This document shows, in pieces, positions 23,752-33,790 of a stretch of DNA of 64,000 bases. Within the stretch, counting starts at the first letter, position 1. Each line of letters begins with the position of its first letter. The stretch covers positions 622,501 through 686,500 of the forward strand of contig NC_089453.1 in the NCBI RefSeq assembly GCF_026210795.1. The letters run 5' to 3'. The position numbers and the translations under genes are program-made. Below the pieces are notes generated by a model. That model did no database searches, was not told where the DNA came from, and saw nothing but the letters and a program-made list of their open reading frames with translations. Source of the stretch: Rhizophagus irregularis (lineage: Eukaryota; Glomeromycota; Glomeromycetes; Glomerales; Glomeraceae).

Positions 23752-26160
23752 TTATTCAGTTGCTAAATCCATAATATTTAATTTTAACCCAAATATCCTA
23801 TCATCATCATCATTATTGTTATTGTTACCAGTATTATTATTATTATTATTTATATCATTATCGTTATTATCATTACACTGATCATGTATTAATTTTCTTT
23901 TTAACCCCTTTTCGTATAACTGAAGATTTCCGTAAATATAAACTAACTTCTTAACACGTTCATTTTGCAATCGATTACGGATTTTATTATGAATAAACCC
24001 AAATGTAGAAAAATTTCTTTCAGTGGCAGCAAATGACATTGGAATTAAAAGAATCTTAATAGCTAGTTGTTGAAGGCTACTATTTGGCTAAGATTGCCAC
24101 CATATAGACGGATTAAGATTAGTAGATGATAACCAAATCATTTTATTATCATATGGCAAATTTTTTTGACGAAATTTTACTAATTCTGTAAATATAATCA
24201 CAGATTCCTTTTGACTGAACCTTTTACTTGTGAATTCTGTGAATTCTCTATATCTTATTGCCTCTATATCAGTATTTTTGCTTTCTTCTAAAAAACATGG
24301 ATCTAACATATAAGCAGCCATCATAATGGGATGGTATGTATAATCGTATAATCCCACCGTTTTTGAACAAATTGTTGAATATTGTTAGAAAAATTACAAG
24401 AGATTTCACTAACTCGATGCATTAATTTTTTGAAGTGAAAATAAACAGTTAAAAGAGTAAATGTGTCTGATTCAAACAATTTTAACACTATAACCATTTG
24501 CTCTAAAAATTTTATAATTGTGTCCAACATATCCCAAAAATTTTCCGATAATACAAATTTCTTACTGTATTATTTATTTTTTTACGGATATCAGGATCCA
24601 TTAATGTTTGTTCAAAAGCAGTTTTTGATTTTTGAAGTAACTGAAAACAGCTAAAATGTGCCTTATCGTGTAAGTACTGGTAAAACCAACGCAATCTTTT
24701 TATTATAATTTTCACTTTGAATACGTTTTAATTTTGCTGCTACTTGTATATGAGACTTAAAATAATTTACTATCATTTTAGAATTTTCAACTATGGTTTT
24801 AATTTCATCAATCTTTAAAACATCTCCAATTAAAAGATTAATAACATGAGAATTACACCTAAGACAAACAACATTGGAATATTTTTTCTCAATTCGTCTC
24901 CATGCTGATTTCATTACACTAGCTGTATCCGTAATAACAGCTGAAAATTTTTGAACACCAATAGCTTTCATTTGTTGAATAATTTTATTTGAAATCCATT
25001 CTCCTGTATGGAATTCTTCACCTGAAAATGTAGCATTAAAAAAAACTGGTTTAGGAGTACAAATAATAAAATTTTGTACTGATTCTCAATTAATATTAGA
25101 CCAACCATCAGAAACCATACAAAGAGTCTTTGCTTTGGAAATTTGTTCATCAGTTTAGAGCTCCGAACGAGTCGAGTCGAGTCAAGTTATATGTAAACTC
25201 GATTCGACTCGAGTTAAATCGAGTTGAGTCGAGTCGAGTTAAAATTATAAAAATATAAACTCGACTCGATTTGAGTCGAGTTGGCCCGTCAAACCGAATC
25301 GAATCGAGTCGAATTAAATCACGTGATTTTAATTCGCTATGCCGATCATTTCCTTTTTTTGGCGATAGCCATTCCACAAAATTCCATTTTTGTAATTTTC
25401 AAAAATTTTTCGTCCCGGATTTTGTGTAACATAATTTCCAAAAAGGAAATTCCATAAATTTGGCCGGAATTATGTTTAATTCGGCTTAACTTGACTCGAC
25501 TCGATTTTATTAAATTATTAACTCGACTCGAATCGATTCAATTTGATTGTAATTTTCAACTCGACTCGACTCGACTCGACCAACTCGCAAGTCAACTCGA
25601 CTCATTTCGGAGCACTACATCAGTTTGTAATTTTACTTTATCGTAAACATCATTTAATAAATCTCCAGCAAGTTTTCTCCTATTTGGCAACTTGAAGGAC
25701 GGCTAAAGACATTTAAAAAATTGAATGACAAGCAGATTATCAACAAAGGCAAATGGTACTCCAGCTGAAAATAATGCTTGTGCTAATTGAAATTCAAGAT
25801 CATCTTGTTCTTCTTCGCTCATACGATCAACAAAATTCTCAATTTTAGATGTTTTAGTTATTTTAATTCATTTTACAGGTATATTTGTATGAGTAGTATT
25901 TGGAGTAATAGGTGGAGTATGAATAGTGCTAGTTGTAAAACCTTGTGAATTGATGTTTTTTTTAGACTTTGCATTATCTGGTGCTACTAAATATTCTTTA
26001 TCAAGATGATTTTGCATTCGTGCAGGGACAGCTCTATTCAAAACTTTAGAATAATAATTACATTGTACAGTAGGATGGGAATTGTTTTTATTACTTTCTG
26101 TTTGGTTTTGCGTAATAATAGTCCAATGTTTCCAAACAGCACCTTTTTTTAGTTATTGTT
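23752..26160 (-). pseudogene. hAT transposase (DUF659 type), broken
   Basis: Reading on the minus strand from about 26150: an N-terminal BED-finger-like stretch (GAVWKHW ... VQCNYYSKVLNRAVPARMQNHL, one Cys of the usual pair missing), a DUF659 segment (KTLCMVSDGWSNIN, FSAVITDTASVMKSAWRRIE, CLRCNSHVINLLIGDVLK), a middle region (HPIMMAAYMLDPCFLEES) and a C-terminal hAT dimerisation region (AIKILLIPMSFAATERNFSTF, GFIHNKIRNRLQNERVKKLVYI). Several in-frame stops (for example after NTNIPVK and after DGWSNIN), frameshifts around 24350-24720 and the insertion 25156-25617 prevent a full product. The catalytic D of DGW is still visible. A D/N/G-rich tail follows the dimerisation region. When intact it would cut and paste elements with TAGGGATGG ends; it need not mobilise the AGGACCC elements. 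Confidence 0.9.
25156..25617. mobile_element. TAGAGCTCCG hAT-like MITE nested in the transposase
   Basis: A 462-bp element with ends TAGAGCTCCGAA and (reverse complement) TAGTGCTCCGAAA, flanked by an exact 8-bp duplication CATCAGTT (25148-25155, 25618-25625). Both subterminal regions consist of GAGTCGAGTCGAG / CTCGACTCGACTC arrays in opposite sense, giving long foldback arms. Removing it and one copy of the duplication joins the transposase frame. The 75-codon frame at 25150-25377 is a by-product of these arrays. Confidence 0.93.
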
Positions 26161-26426
26161 AAATTGAAAAATAAAAAAAAATTATTGAAAAAAAGATCAA
26201 TAAAAATCAGAAAATTGGTCACGTGACTATAATCACTTCTTTTAATTGGCTAATTTATAATTAACCAAATTAACCGTTAATTAACCCCATCCCTAGTTAT
26301 ATTATTATGATTTTTTTCTTTTTAGTTAATTAACCAATAGAATTTAAGAAAAAAGTAAGGTAAAAATCATTAGTAAAGAGCCAATTTTCTATGATGATCT
26401 TTATTATAATAAATAAGTGGGGTTCT

Positions 26427-27213
26427 TATAAAAATTAAAATATTTAAATATTTAAGTAAAAATAGAATAGTTAATATTAATTCTATTAATACAATCTTAC
26501 TACTATTTAATTTGCTTTAATTAGAGCTTTTGAATAAGCTATAAATTATTAGTAGATTCTGATTACTAAATGCTAAAATATCTTTAAAATACTTTTATAA
26601 TTAAATTTTTTTTTTTTAAAAAAAAAATTACCCAAAAAACTATATATATTTTATTTATATATTAGTAAGCCTTTTATTATTAAATTTTTTAATAATTTTA
26701 GAAATTATTTAATATTTAATTTAACTATTTTAACTTTTAAAACTTTTAGAAGGCTAAAATCAAATTAATTTTGATTATTTTAACCATTTTTAAAAGTCAA
26801 AATTATTCTAATTTCAATTTTATATATAATCCTAATCAGTACTAGTATAAATTTAATTTAAAAGATATAATAATATTATATGGCTAATATATAAAGGTTT
26901 AATTCAAATGCATTTATAATATTTTATTATGTAATATTACTATAAAAGTATATTATAATATTTAATTGCAGGTTTAATTAAAATCTGAATAATACTAAAA
27001 AAACTAAAAATTTTGCTATTTAAAAATTAGTAATTGGATTTTAATAATCTTAAACTTATTAAATGTATTTTACTAAAATAAACATTTTAATATTTATTTA
27101 TTTTTTTTTTTCTTACAACATATTTTGATATAGAGATTGAATCTGTATAAAAAAATCTTTATTCAGATTATCTAGCAGATAAACCTGTAGGTCATCCAAG
27201 TGAAAGCTAAGTT
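26427..27213. other. AT-rich gene-free stretch
   Basis: Contains partial sequence related to the AATAATACTAATATAA MITE interior (about 26460-26540). The last 60 bases (ACCTGTAGGTCATCCAAG...) resemble sequence just right of the next element and at 29350-29490, suggesting that element inserted into an older repeat. Confidence 0.5.
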
Positions 27214-27221
27214 AATCCAAC

Positions 27222-28271
27222 AGGACCCCGAACAATATATATAAAGGTAGGTTTTGAGTTTGCTTAGCCAACATATAAAAATTTTTCCTATGTAAGATTT
27301 ATTATTGCTTATTTGATAACATAATTTTTAAATAGTCAGATATAATTATACATAGCAGAGTATTAAATTATTAATAGTCAGATATATATTTGCGTAGCAG
27401 GATAGAATTTTTAATATGTATATATAATATAATATATATTTACATTTTTCACATTAAAAAAATCTAATAAAATATGTAAACAAAGTTATAAATATGTTTG
27501 TATAAAAAAAATTTACTATTTTAATACAAAGAATAAGTTAATTGTATACGTAATACAGGAAACATTTTTAGATGTGATCGTGTAACATGTTTTTGATAAA
27601 TCATATACGCGTCTGTATAACATTTAAAAAATATATATTAAAAATGAGAGCAAGAAAAATAAGTGTTTTTCTGTTTTTTTATAATTTTACACTATAATTT
27701 TTGTAATAATCAATAAAAGTTATTTCATTTTTACTTAGAAAATTTTTTAAAAATATTTTTTTTGACAAATTTTACAGTAAATTTTAAAAATAAAAATTCC
27801 GCGTATTGGTGGCATTACAAAAAACATGAATAAATCCATAATTATCTATTCAATCATGATAAAAATTTATATGTGAGTAGATTCGAACCTATTGAACAAC
27901 TTTACTTAAGAAGGTTTTGGATTTTTCCTTTGACTAAAGTGCCTAAATTACGCTATGAAGTCACAGAACAGATATACGAAATATTAATAAGAAACATTTA
28001 TAAGTTGTAATATTACAAAAAAATAATAATAGCTTTTATTTATCCATACATTATTTCAAAAATTTTTGTTTTTTTAGTTTTTTTTATATACATATTTTAT
28101 AAAAAAAATTATATATAAATATATATATGTCATAAAATAAGTTGCTTAGCAGTGTAAAAAATTTATGGGTTAGATAAAAGTTTGCTTAGCAGACATGAAA
28201 AATATTTGCTTATTGACCTTAGTAAATTTTGAATTTTTTAACTGACTTATATATATATTGTTTGGGGTCCT
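27222..28271 (+). mobile_element. AGGACCC-type 1.05-kb element, copy 1
   Basis: A 1050-bp element beginning AGGACCCCGAACAATATATA and ending with the near-perfect inverse, flanked by an exact 8-bp duplication AATCCAAC (27214-27221, 28272-28279). Subterminal words GTTTGCTTAGC / GCTTAGCAG recur in opposite sense at both ends. No frame longer than chance. An inverted copy lies at 59685-60726. Confidence 0.93.
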
Positions 28272-28428
28272 AATCCAACCCATCAACCTACCTGCTATCC
28301 ATTCGTAATCCATATAAAAATTACTAATTATATATTAATTTCTTTTTATTATATAATAGCTTTATGATAAAAAAAAATAAATTTATTATATTTCAAATAT
28401 TATTAATTTCAAGCTTTACAATATAAAT

Positions 28429-29185
28429 AGAACCCTGGACATCATATATATAACTCACATTTGAGTCTTAGCAAATTCAATCAAAATTAGGTTAAACTCA
28501 TAATTTTAGATAGAGCAAATTGATTGAAATTAATTAATAGTTATAATTATAAGTTTTAGCAAATTGTGTTGATTTTACAAAGTCATTTTTATATTTGAGC
28601 AAATTGGTACTTTTTTTAAAATTTAACTTATCCTTTTTTTTTAACTTTTATAGATAATATTTTTAAAAATATTAGTTTCGGGGTCTGGATTATATTTTGG
28701 CTAAAATTAAGTATAATTCCGGCCAAAATTAAGCATAATGCAGGTTAAAAACTGTTCAATTAGTTTCGCAATATTTTATTTTTTAATAATTATTTATATT
28801 TAATTTCTTATTTTTATTAATTATTATTTTATCTATAATTTACATATTTTTAATTATAAATTATAAAAATTAACAGTTTAATTTATATTAATTATTTATT
28901 TTTTTATTGATAATAAAAAAATGATTGTTAATTTCAGTAAATTGACAATTAAATTTACCGATCTGCAAATAATTTTAATAAACTGAAATTATATTTTATT
29001 AAGCAAATTTAAACCTATATTATTTAGAATTTTACTATAACTCATATTTTGAGTTTTAGCAAATTAGTATAGATTTAAAATGTAATAATTTGATTTTTAG
29101 CAAATTAGGTCTATTTTAGCAGGAGCAAAAAGTGCTAAATTCATGCAAATCAGTTATGAGTTATATATGTGATGTCTGGGATCCT
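28429..29185 (+). mobile_element. AGGACCC-type 757-bp element
   Basis: Ends AGAACCCTGGACATCATATA and (reverse complement) AGGATCCCAGACATCACATA, each followed by TATAACTCA; flanks ATATAAAT / ATATAAAC are an 8-bp duplication with one change. The interior repeats TTTGAGTYTTAGCAAATT words in both senses and carries CCGGCCAAAATTAAG motifs near 28715. No coding capacity. Confidence 0.88.
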
Positions 29186-29193
29186 ATATAAAC

Positions 29194-30985
29194 TATTTCT
29201 TTTAAACAAATAATAATTGGCTAATGAATATCATTTAATACTATATAATTCTATATTTGAAAATAAATATAATTTTATTATTTTTACTAATTTATTATTG
29301 TTAATTAAGAACTTTTAAATGATTTATATTGATTAATAAAAAAATTTAATCAACAACAGGTAACTAATCAGGTAATCCAATTGGTAATCTGCTAGATTGA
29401 CCTAATAGTTGACCCATCTACTTCCATCTGAATGGAAATTATTACCAGTTTACCACCCAAATATCTGCCATTTACAGGTAACCCAGGTATAGTTTAACCT
29501 AGGTTCAATTCTTAATTTGATATGTATATAAATAAATTTTTTGTAAATTACTTTACTGGTATAAAAAAAGTATAAAAAGTATAAAATCCATCAGTTATCT
29601 ATAAATATTTAATAAATACTCTAGTAAATATTTTAGTTATCTATAGAATAACAAGTATTTATTATATTAATGCATAGTAAAATTTGATATAATAAAACTT
29701 TAATAAATTAAAATTACCCTTATAGTAAAACTTTTTTTTAAAACTAAATTATATATATTAAAATAATTTTGATATATAAAATATATTAGTAAAATTTTAA
29801 TAATTGCTATAATAAAACAAATTGCAAATCAATTCAGTTATATTAAAAATATTAAAATATATGATGATCCACATTTTTAAACCAATTTAAGCAAAATGAT
29901 TATAAAAGTAGGGTAGAATAGACGATTTTCTTAAATATCAGTTAGTTTTAATATAAAAAACTTTTTGAAAATAAAATAATCTAAATTTTTGTGCATATTA
30001 TACAAATAAAAACTTGATATAATACTGATTTTATATGAAATCCAATATATTAAAATTTTTGACATATTAGAAATCTTGATATACTGGATATTTTTACTTG
30101 AACAGATAGTTTTATTATATTAAATTTCACTGTTTAATAGCAAATATTAGTGAATAGTATTTTATAATATTTTTAATTTTATCTAAAATTTTACTAAATA
30201 ACAACTACTATTAGTGAAAAAAAGTGTTATTTGCTATTCAGTAATTAAAGTTAGCTTATTTAAAAGTTCTAATTAGGATAAATTTAATAGTAGTAAATCT
30301 ATATATAAAATAAATTAAAATATTTTAGTCTAAAAGGCCTAAAAGTTGAAATAAAGTTAAAATAAGTCAAAATTACATCTTATCACATGATTTTAAATAA
30401 TTGCAAAATATTTATCTCAGTATTTCACCATTTGATTCCTCTTATTAAGAGAAATCAAAATGAAATATTTTGAATTTTAATATATAAATCATGTGACTAT
30501 AACTTAATTTTTATTTCAACTTTTGGGAGGGATCAGATCAAATATAATAAGTTAACTTTATATTATATTACAAACTCATTTAAAGTCAATTTTTTACTGA
30601 AGTTTAGTATAACAATTTTTCTGGTTTTTCTGTCCAAGAGGATATCTTTTATAATAATAGATATTTCAACCAAAAAGTAGATATTTTTTATATTTAATAA
30701 CTAGAATTTAATAATAGAAAATAAAAGATTTGTTAAATAAGCTTAAAAATGACATTTAATTTTCCCAAATACTTTAAGTAAATTTGCAGAATACACTTAC
30801 TGAAAGTTATATTTATTAAAATTTTTTGTTGTAAGGTTATATAATATATATACAGTATAAAAATATACTCTGTAAATTAAGAAATTTTCTAAAGAGATAT
30901 TCAAGATTTAAACTAACAATGTTTATTAAAGCTAAAATATGATAGTGTCAAAATAAATATATATTTAATAAAAGTATAAGACTAG
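29194..30985. other. AT-rich gene-free stretch
   Basis: Contains a relative (about 29509-29665) of the ATCCATCGGT element at 46.83-47.07 kb, and further AT-rich DNA with no gene. Around 30400-30530 are words like ACATCTTATCACATGATTTT that resemble the subterminal part of the TATACATGAA family. Confidence 0.5.
29509..29665 (+). repeat. Relative of the ATCCATCGGT element
   Basis: Shares, in order, TTTTTTGTAAATTA, ACTGGTATA-AAAAAGTATAAAAAGTATA, AAATCCATC and TAATAAATACTC...AGAATAACAAGTATT with 46850-47066, but lacks the GC-rich hairpin present there. Confidence 0.7.
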
Positions 30986-31350
30986 TTTTCTCCCCATGTG
31001 ATTTAACCCAGGTAACATCACCTACGTAAAATTAAATCATGTAGATTAGTTAGGGTTAGAGTTAGGGTTAGGGATTGGGTTAGGGGATTAATATTAGGAT
31101 TAGGATTAGGGTTAGGGTTAGGGATTGGGTTAGGGGATTAATATTAGGATTAGGATTAGGGTTAGGATTAGGATTATGGTTAGGGGTTAGGATTAGGATA
31201 AGGTTTGGGTTCGCTGGAGTTATTAAATTTGATAAAAATTTGATGATGTCATTTTAAATTAAAATTTCCAGTTATAAAAGTTATAAATTTTATTTTTTAG
31301 TACAGGTGACGTCACCTAGGTGACATCTCCCAGAGAGAAAGTTAGCAAAA
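30980..31350. repeat. Interstitial telomere-like (TTAGGG) array inside an inverted-repeat pair
   Basis: Between 31050 and 31200 the plus strand is made of TTAGGG, GATTAGG and GGGATTGGGTTAGGGG, with a 63-bp internal duplication (two GGGATTGGGTTAGGGGATTAA blocks). Imperfect inverted ends bracket it: TTTTCTCCCCATGTGATTTA...CAGGTAACATCACCT at 30989 and the opposite-sense AGGTGACGTCACCTAGGTGA...AGAGAGAAAG to 31343. TTAGGG is the usual fungal telomere unit. The brackets suggest a mobile or healed origin rather than a current chromosome end. Confidence 0.8.
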
Positions 31351-32482
31351 TTCTTTATAAAAATAACGTATAAGTTATACTTAATTATTTTTTAATGTTC
31401 GCATCGCATCGGCAGGTCGGGTAAGTTTAAATATGTTTTTGTGATTATGCGAAATCTAATTATTAATAATAAAGCGTCACAAGTACATTAAAACAATACT
31501 TAATAGTAATCATAAGAATAAGCTTGTCTATCAAATAAATTGGCTAAAATTGTTGTGACATAAAATTATAATTAATTTTTAAAAAAATGGCCAGATTTAT
31601 ATATAAATTGGCCTGAATTAATGGCATATATAGTAATTCATAATTCTGGCCAAATTATAATTATAGTCCAATTCGGAAGTGTTTATCATCCAATAAGAAA
31701 TCATGTGAATTTTCATTTCCGTTAGAATCAAAATTTTATGTTCAATTCTAACGCAAGAAACAGCTTCCGGAAATCGTGTTCAGGTTAGAAATTAAATAAA
31801 TAAATAAATTATGATTAAAAGAGTGATAATTTATTTTAATTCAGTCAACATGGAAAGAAATAGTGAAATTTTATTCATTATGATCCATAAATTAGTATTC
31901 AGTTCACCACGAATATTATTAATAAAACCTTCTCATCAGACTTTACATTTAGATGGCTTTATAAGAAGCATTCGTTATTCTAGATTTTCGTGATGCGAAT
32001 CATGCGATATGCATTGAACGAATAATATACAGTATAAATTGATCGTTAATATTAAAATTAATTAATAATGTCATTACATAGGTTTATTTTACAAAAGAGT
32101 TTCAAAATATTTATTTATATTTTCATTGAATATTACAGTGAAGTTTTTTGAATTTCTTGCATCAATTATTACTACTTCATTAATCGTTCTGATTTTCCCA
32201 TCTATTATTAACGATATGGACTAATCTAATCGAGAGTAAATGAACAATTAGAATCTTATCATCCATTACTCAAATTTTATTTATCTCAAGTTCATAATAC
32301 ATATATTCACGCCGAATGTTAACTACGCTTGTATATTCACGTTTTCTTAAATTGTTCGTTTCATTCTTAACTCGTTTAACCTATTTTTGCAATTTGAATA
32401 ATACCAGTTGCTGATTTCCTTTTCATCACTCTGTCATGGTATATTACCATTGTATCGTATCTGAATCATATATTTGTAAATA
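31351..32482. other. Gene-free stretch
   Basis: Contains GGCCAGA/GGCCTGAATTA/TCTGGCCAAATT motifs at 31589-31665. The 60-codon frame 31811-31993 has no domain. No gene supported. Confidence 0.5.
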
Positions 32483-32654
32483 CACAGTGAAATTCGATAT
32501 AATGGAACCATCCGTCCCATCAGTAAAATTTGTCAAAAATCCGTTATATCATATATCGAGGGTAAATTCGTTATGATAATCCCCAATTCCGATATATCAA
32601 GATTTTACTTATGATTCATTATATCGAGGTTCCGGTATATCGAATTTCACTGTG
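32483..32654. mobile_element. CAGTGAAATTCGATATA foldback MITE (Tc1/mariner-pogo-like ends)
   Basis: A 172-bp element with inverted ends CACAGTGAAATTCGATATAA and (reverse complement) CACAGTGAAATTCGATATAC, both continuing to GGAACC. Ends of the CAGT...TCGATATAA type are typical of pogo/Tigger-related elements, but the expected clean TA duplication is not seen (ATA/ATA flanks). Interior includes GATATATC-type words in both senses. Confidence 0.8.
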
Positions 32655-32762
32655 ATAAAATTGAAAAGGTACTTGAATTAATACTTTTATTATTGTAAAC
32701 GGAGAAGTATAAAGTCAAAATGGTTAGGAAATAACAAAATTCGAGATAGCATGAAGAGATTT

Positions 32763-32970
32763 TTTTCCACTTAAAAATTCACATCAAATATTTGTGGAAA
32801 TCTGAATAGTTACAATATTTTCCAAACACCCTGTGTCCTGTGACAAAACACATGGTATTCTCGGCGTAGATCCATGGATATATGGGAATGTAATGTATGG
32901 AATTCCACGTATTCCTGAGCCAATCCATATGGAATTACGTAGACCGATCTACCTAAAAATTTCATGATGA
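32763..32970 (+). repeat. Dispersed ~250-bp repeat, copy 2
   Basis: Diverged direct copy of 11040-11300, sharing the order of ACACCCTGTG, AAACACATGGTATTCTCGGC, GGAATTCCACGTATT and CCTAAAAATTTC. Confidence 0.7.
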
Positions 32971-33097
32971 AGCTTCATTATTTGAGTTGATCTTTGATTA
33001 CATAGCTTGTATCAACATTAACTTTAATTGGAGTGTCAACCTTAGTATATATATGTAATCCATCTATCTCTTTAGCCCATTTAGTTATTTTAAATAA

Positions 33098-33277
33098 ATG
33101 AACTTACCAAATTCGAAGATTTCACATCAATCTCTGCTTTTGCGAGGACTCAGTCTACATCTTATAATATATCCAGTAAACGAATTAAAAAATACCAATG
33201 TGCTTGTTCAAAGACAGCATCAGTTTCATTCTAATCCTCCATTATTATTTAGTGATTCTTCAATCCAATGTAAATAA
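33098..33277 (+). CDS. Small hypothetical ORF (59 codons)
   Basis: ATG at 33098 to TAA at 33275-33277. Codon content (NSKISHQSLLLRGLSLHL..., ending with SNPPLLFSDSSIQCK) is less biased to I/K/N/F than most chance frames here and the local GC is higher. There is no recognisable domain, signal peptide or neighbour to give a role. It may equally be chance or a remnant. Confidence 0.2.
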   Translation: MNLPNSKISHQSLLLRGLSLHLIIYPVNELKNTNVLVQRQHQFHSNPPLLFSDSSIQCK

Positions 33278-33513
33278 TAACGTTATCATTGAAAGCCAAG
33301 TCGCTAAAAAAAGCACATTATTGTGAAAAAATTTAAACCCGATCTCATTTTAGTCTAATAATCATCAAAGGTCATTTCGAGTTGAAATGGAACTTACCCA
33401 GATGCAAATTAGTCAATCAAATCAATGCTAGACAACATGGGAAAATAATTCTATTAGTTCTCATGAACAAAACTTTGTTGAAAGATTTTGGGAGCAAAGG
33501 TTATATATAATAC

Positions 33514-33790
33514 TTACTTGCCATGATAAACTTTGATATCCTTGTATTTTTCCAAAAATTTTGTCTTTGTTCCCAAAGGTTCAACTTTTTTTAGAATATG
33601 GATAACACGTAGCATATATTTGAATTCTTCAACCCATTTTTGTTGACTGTACATGATTTCTTTGTTTCTGAATTCTTCATTCTTCAACAACTTTTTTTGT
33701 GGCTGCACATGATTTCTTTGTTTCTGAATTCTTCAACACTTTTTGTGATTGCACATTCAACACTTTTTTGTGACTGCACATGATTTCTTT
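33514..33790 (-). CDS. Repeat-bearing hypothetical ORF remnant
   Basis: A 64-codon frame (33514-33708) reading EFRNKEIMYSQQKWVEEFKYM..., preceded on the minus strand by two to three further copies of a 50-60 bp unit (GAATTCAGAAACAAAGAAATCATGTGCA...) at 33650-33790. Read through, the units give repeated 'FRNKEIMC-S-KK-VE' peptides, but frame breaks separate them. No family recognised. Either a decayed repeat protein gene or a minisatellite. Confidence 0.25.

Larger units (their letters stand above)
23301..26295 (-). mobile_element. hAT transposon, defective (2995 bp)
   Basis: Terminal inverted repeats TAGGGATGG...TTAATTA at both ends and an exact 8-bp target-site duplication GTTATATT (23293-23300, 26296-26303) define the element. 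The site without insertion is visible at about 17884-17900 in a sister MITE. Subterminal regions carry repeated GGTTAATTAACC/AACGGTTAATTAA words, as expected for transposase binding sites. A hairpin with a GGTAAAATATCA/TGATATTTTATC stem lies at 23382-23428. The transposase inside is broken and is itself interrupted by a 462-bp element. Confidence 0.95.
23211..26426 (+). mobile_element. AGGACCC-type MITE, 'ATTATGAT' subfamily, split by hAT insertion
   Basis: Left part 23211-23300 and right part 26296-26426 are one MITE of about 213 bp (without the insertion and its duplication), ending AGGACCTGCTTATTTATAAG and, in reverse complement, AGAACCCCACTTATTTATTA. Flanks TATAAAGA and TATAAAAA (7 of 8) are its own target duplication. 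It hosts the hAT element 23301-26295. Confidence 0.85.

Noticed and set aside
25150-25377. 75-codon minus-strand frame
   Set aside because: Lies in the GAGTCGAGTC arms of the nested MITE and reads as LDSTRF repeats.
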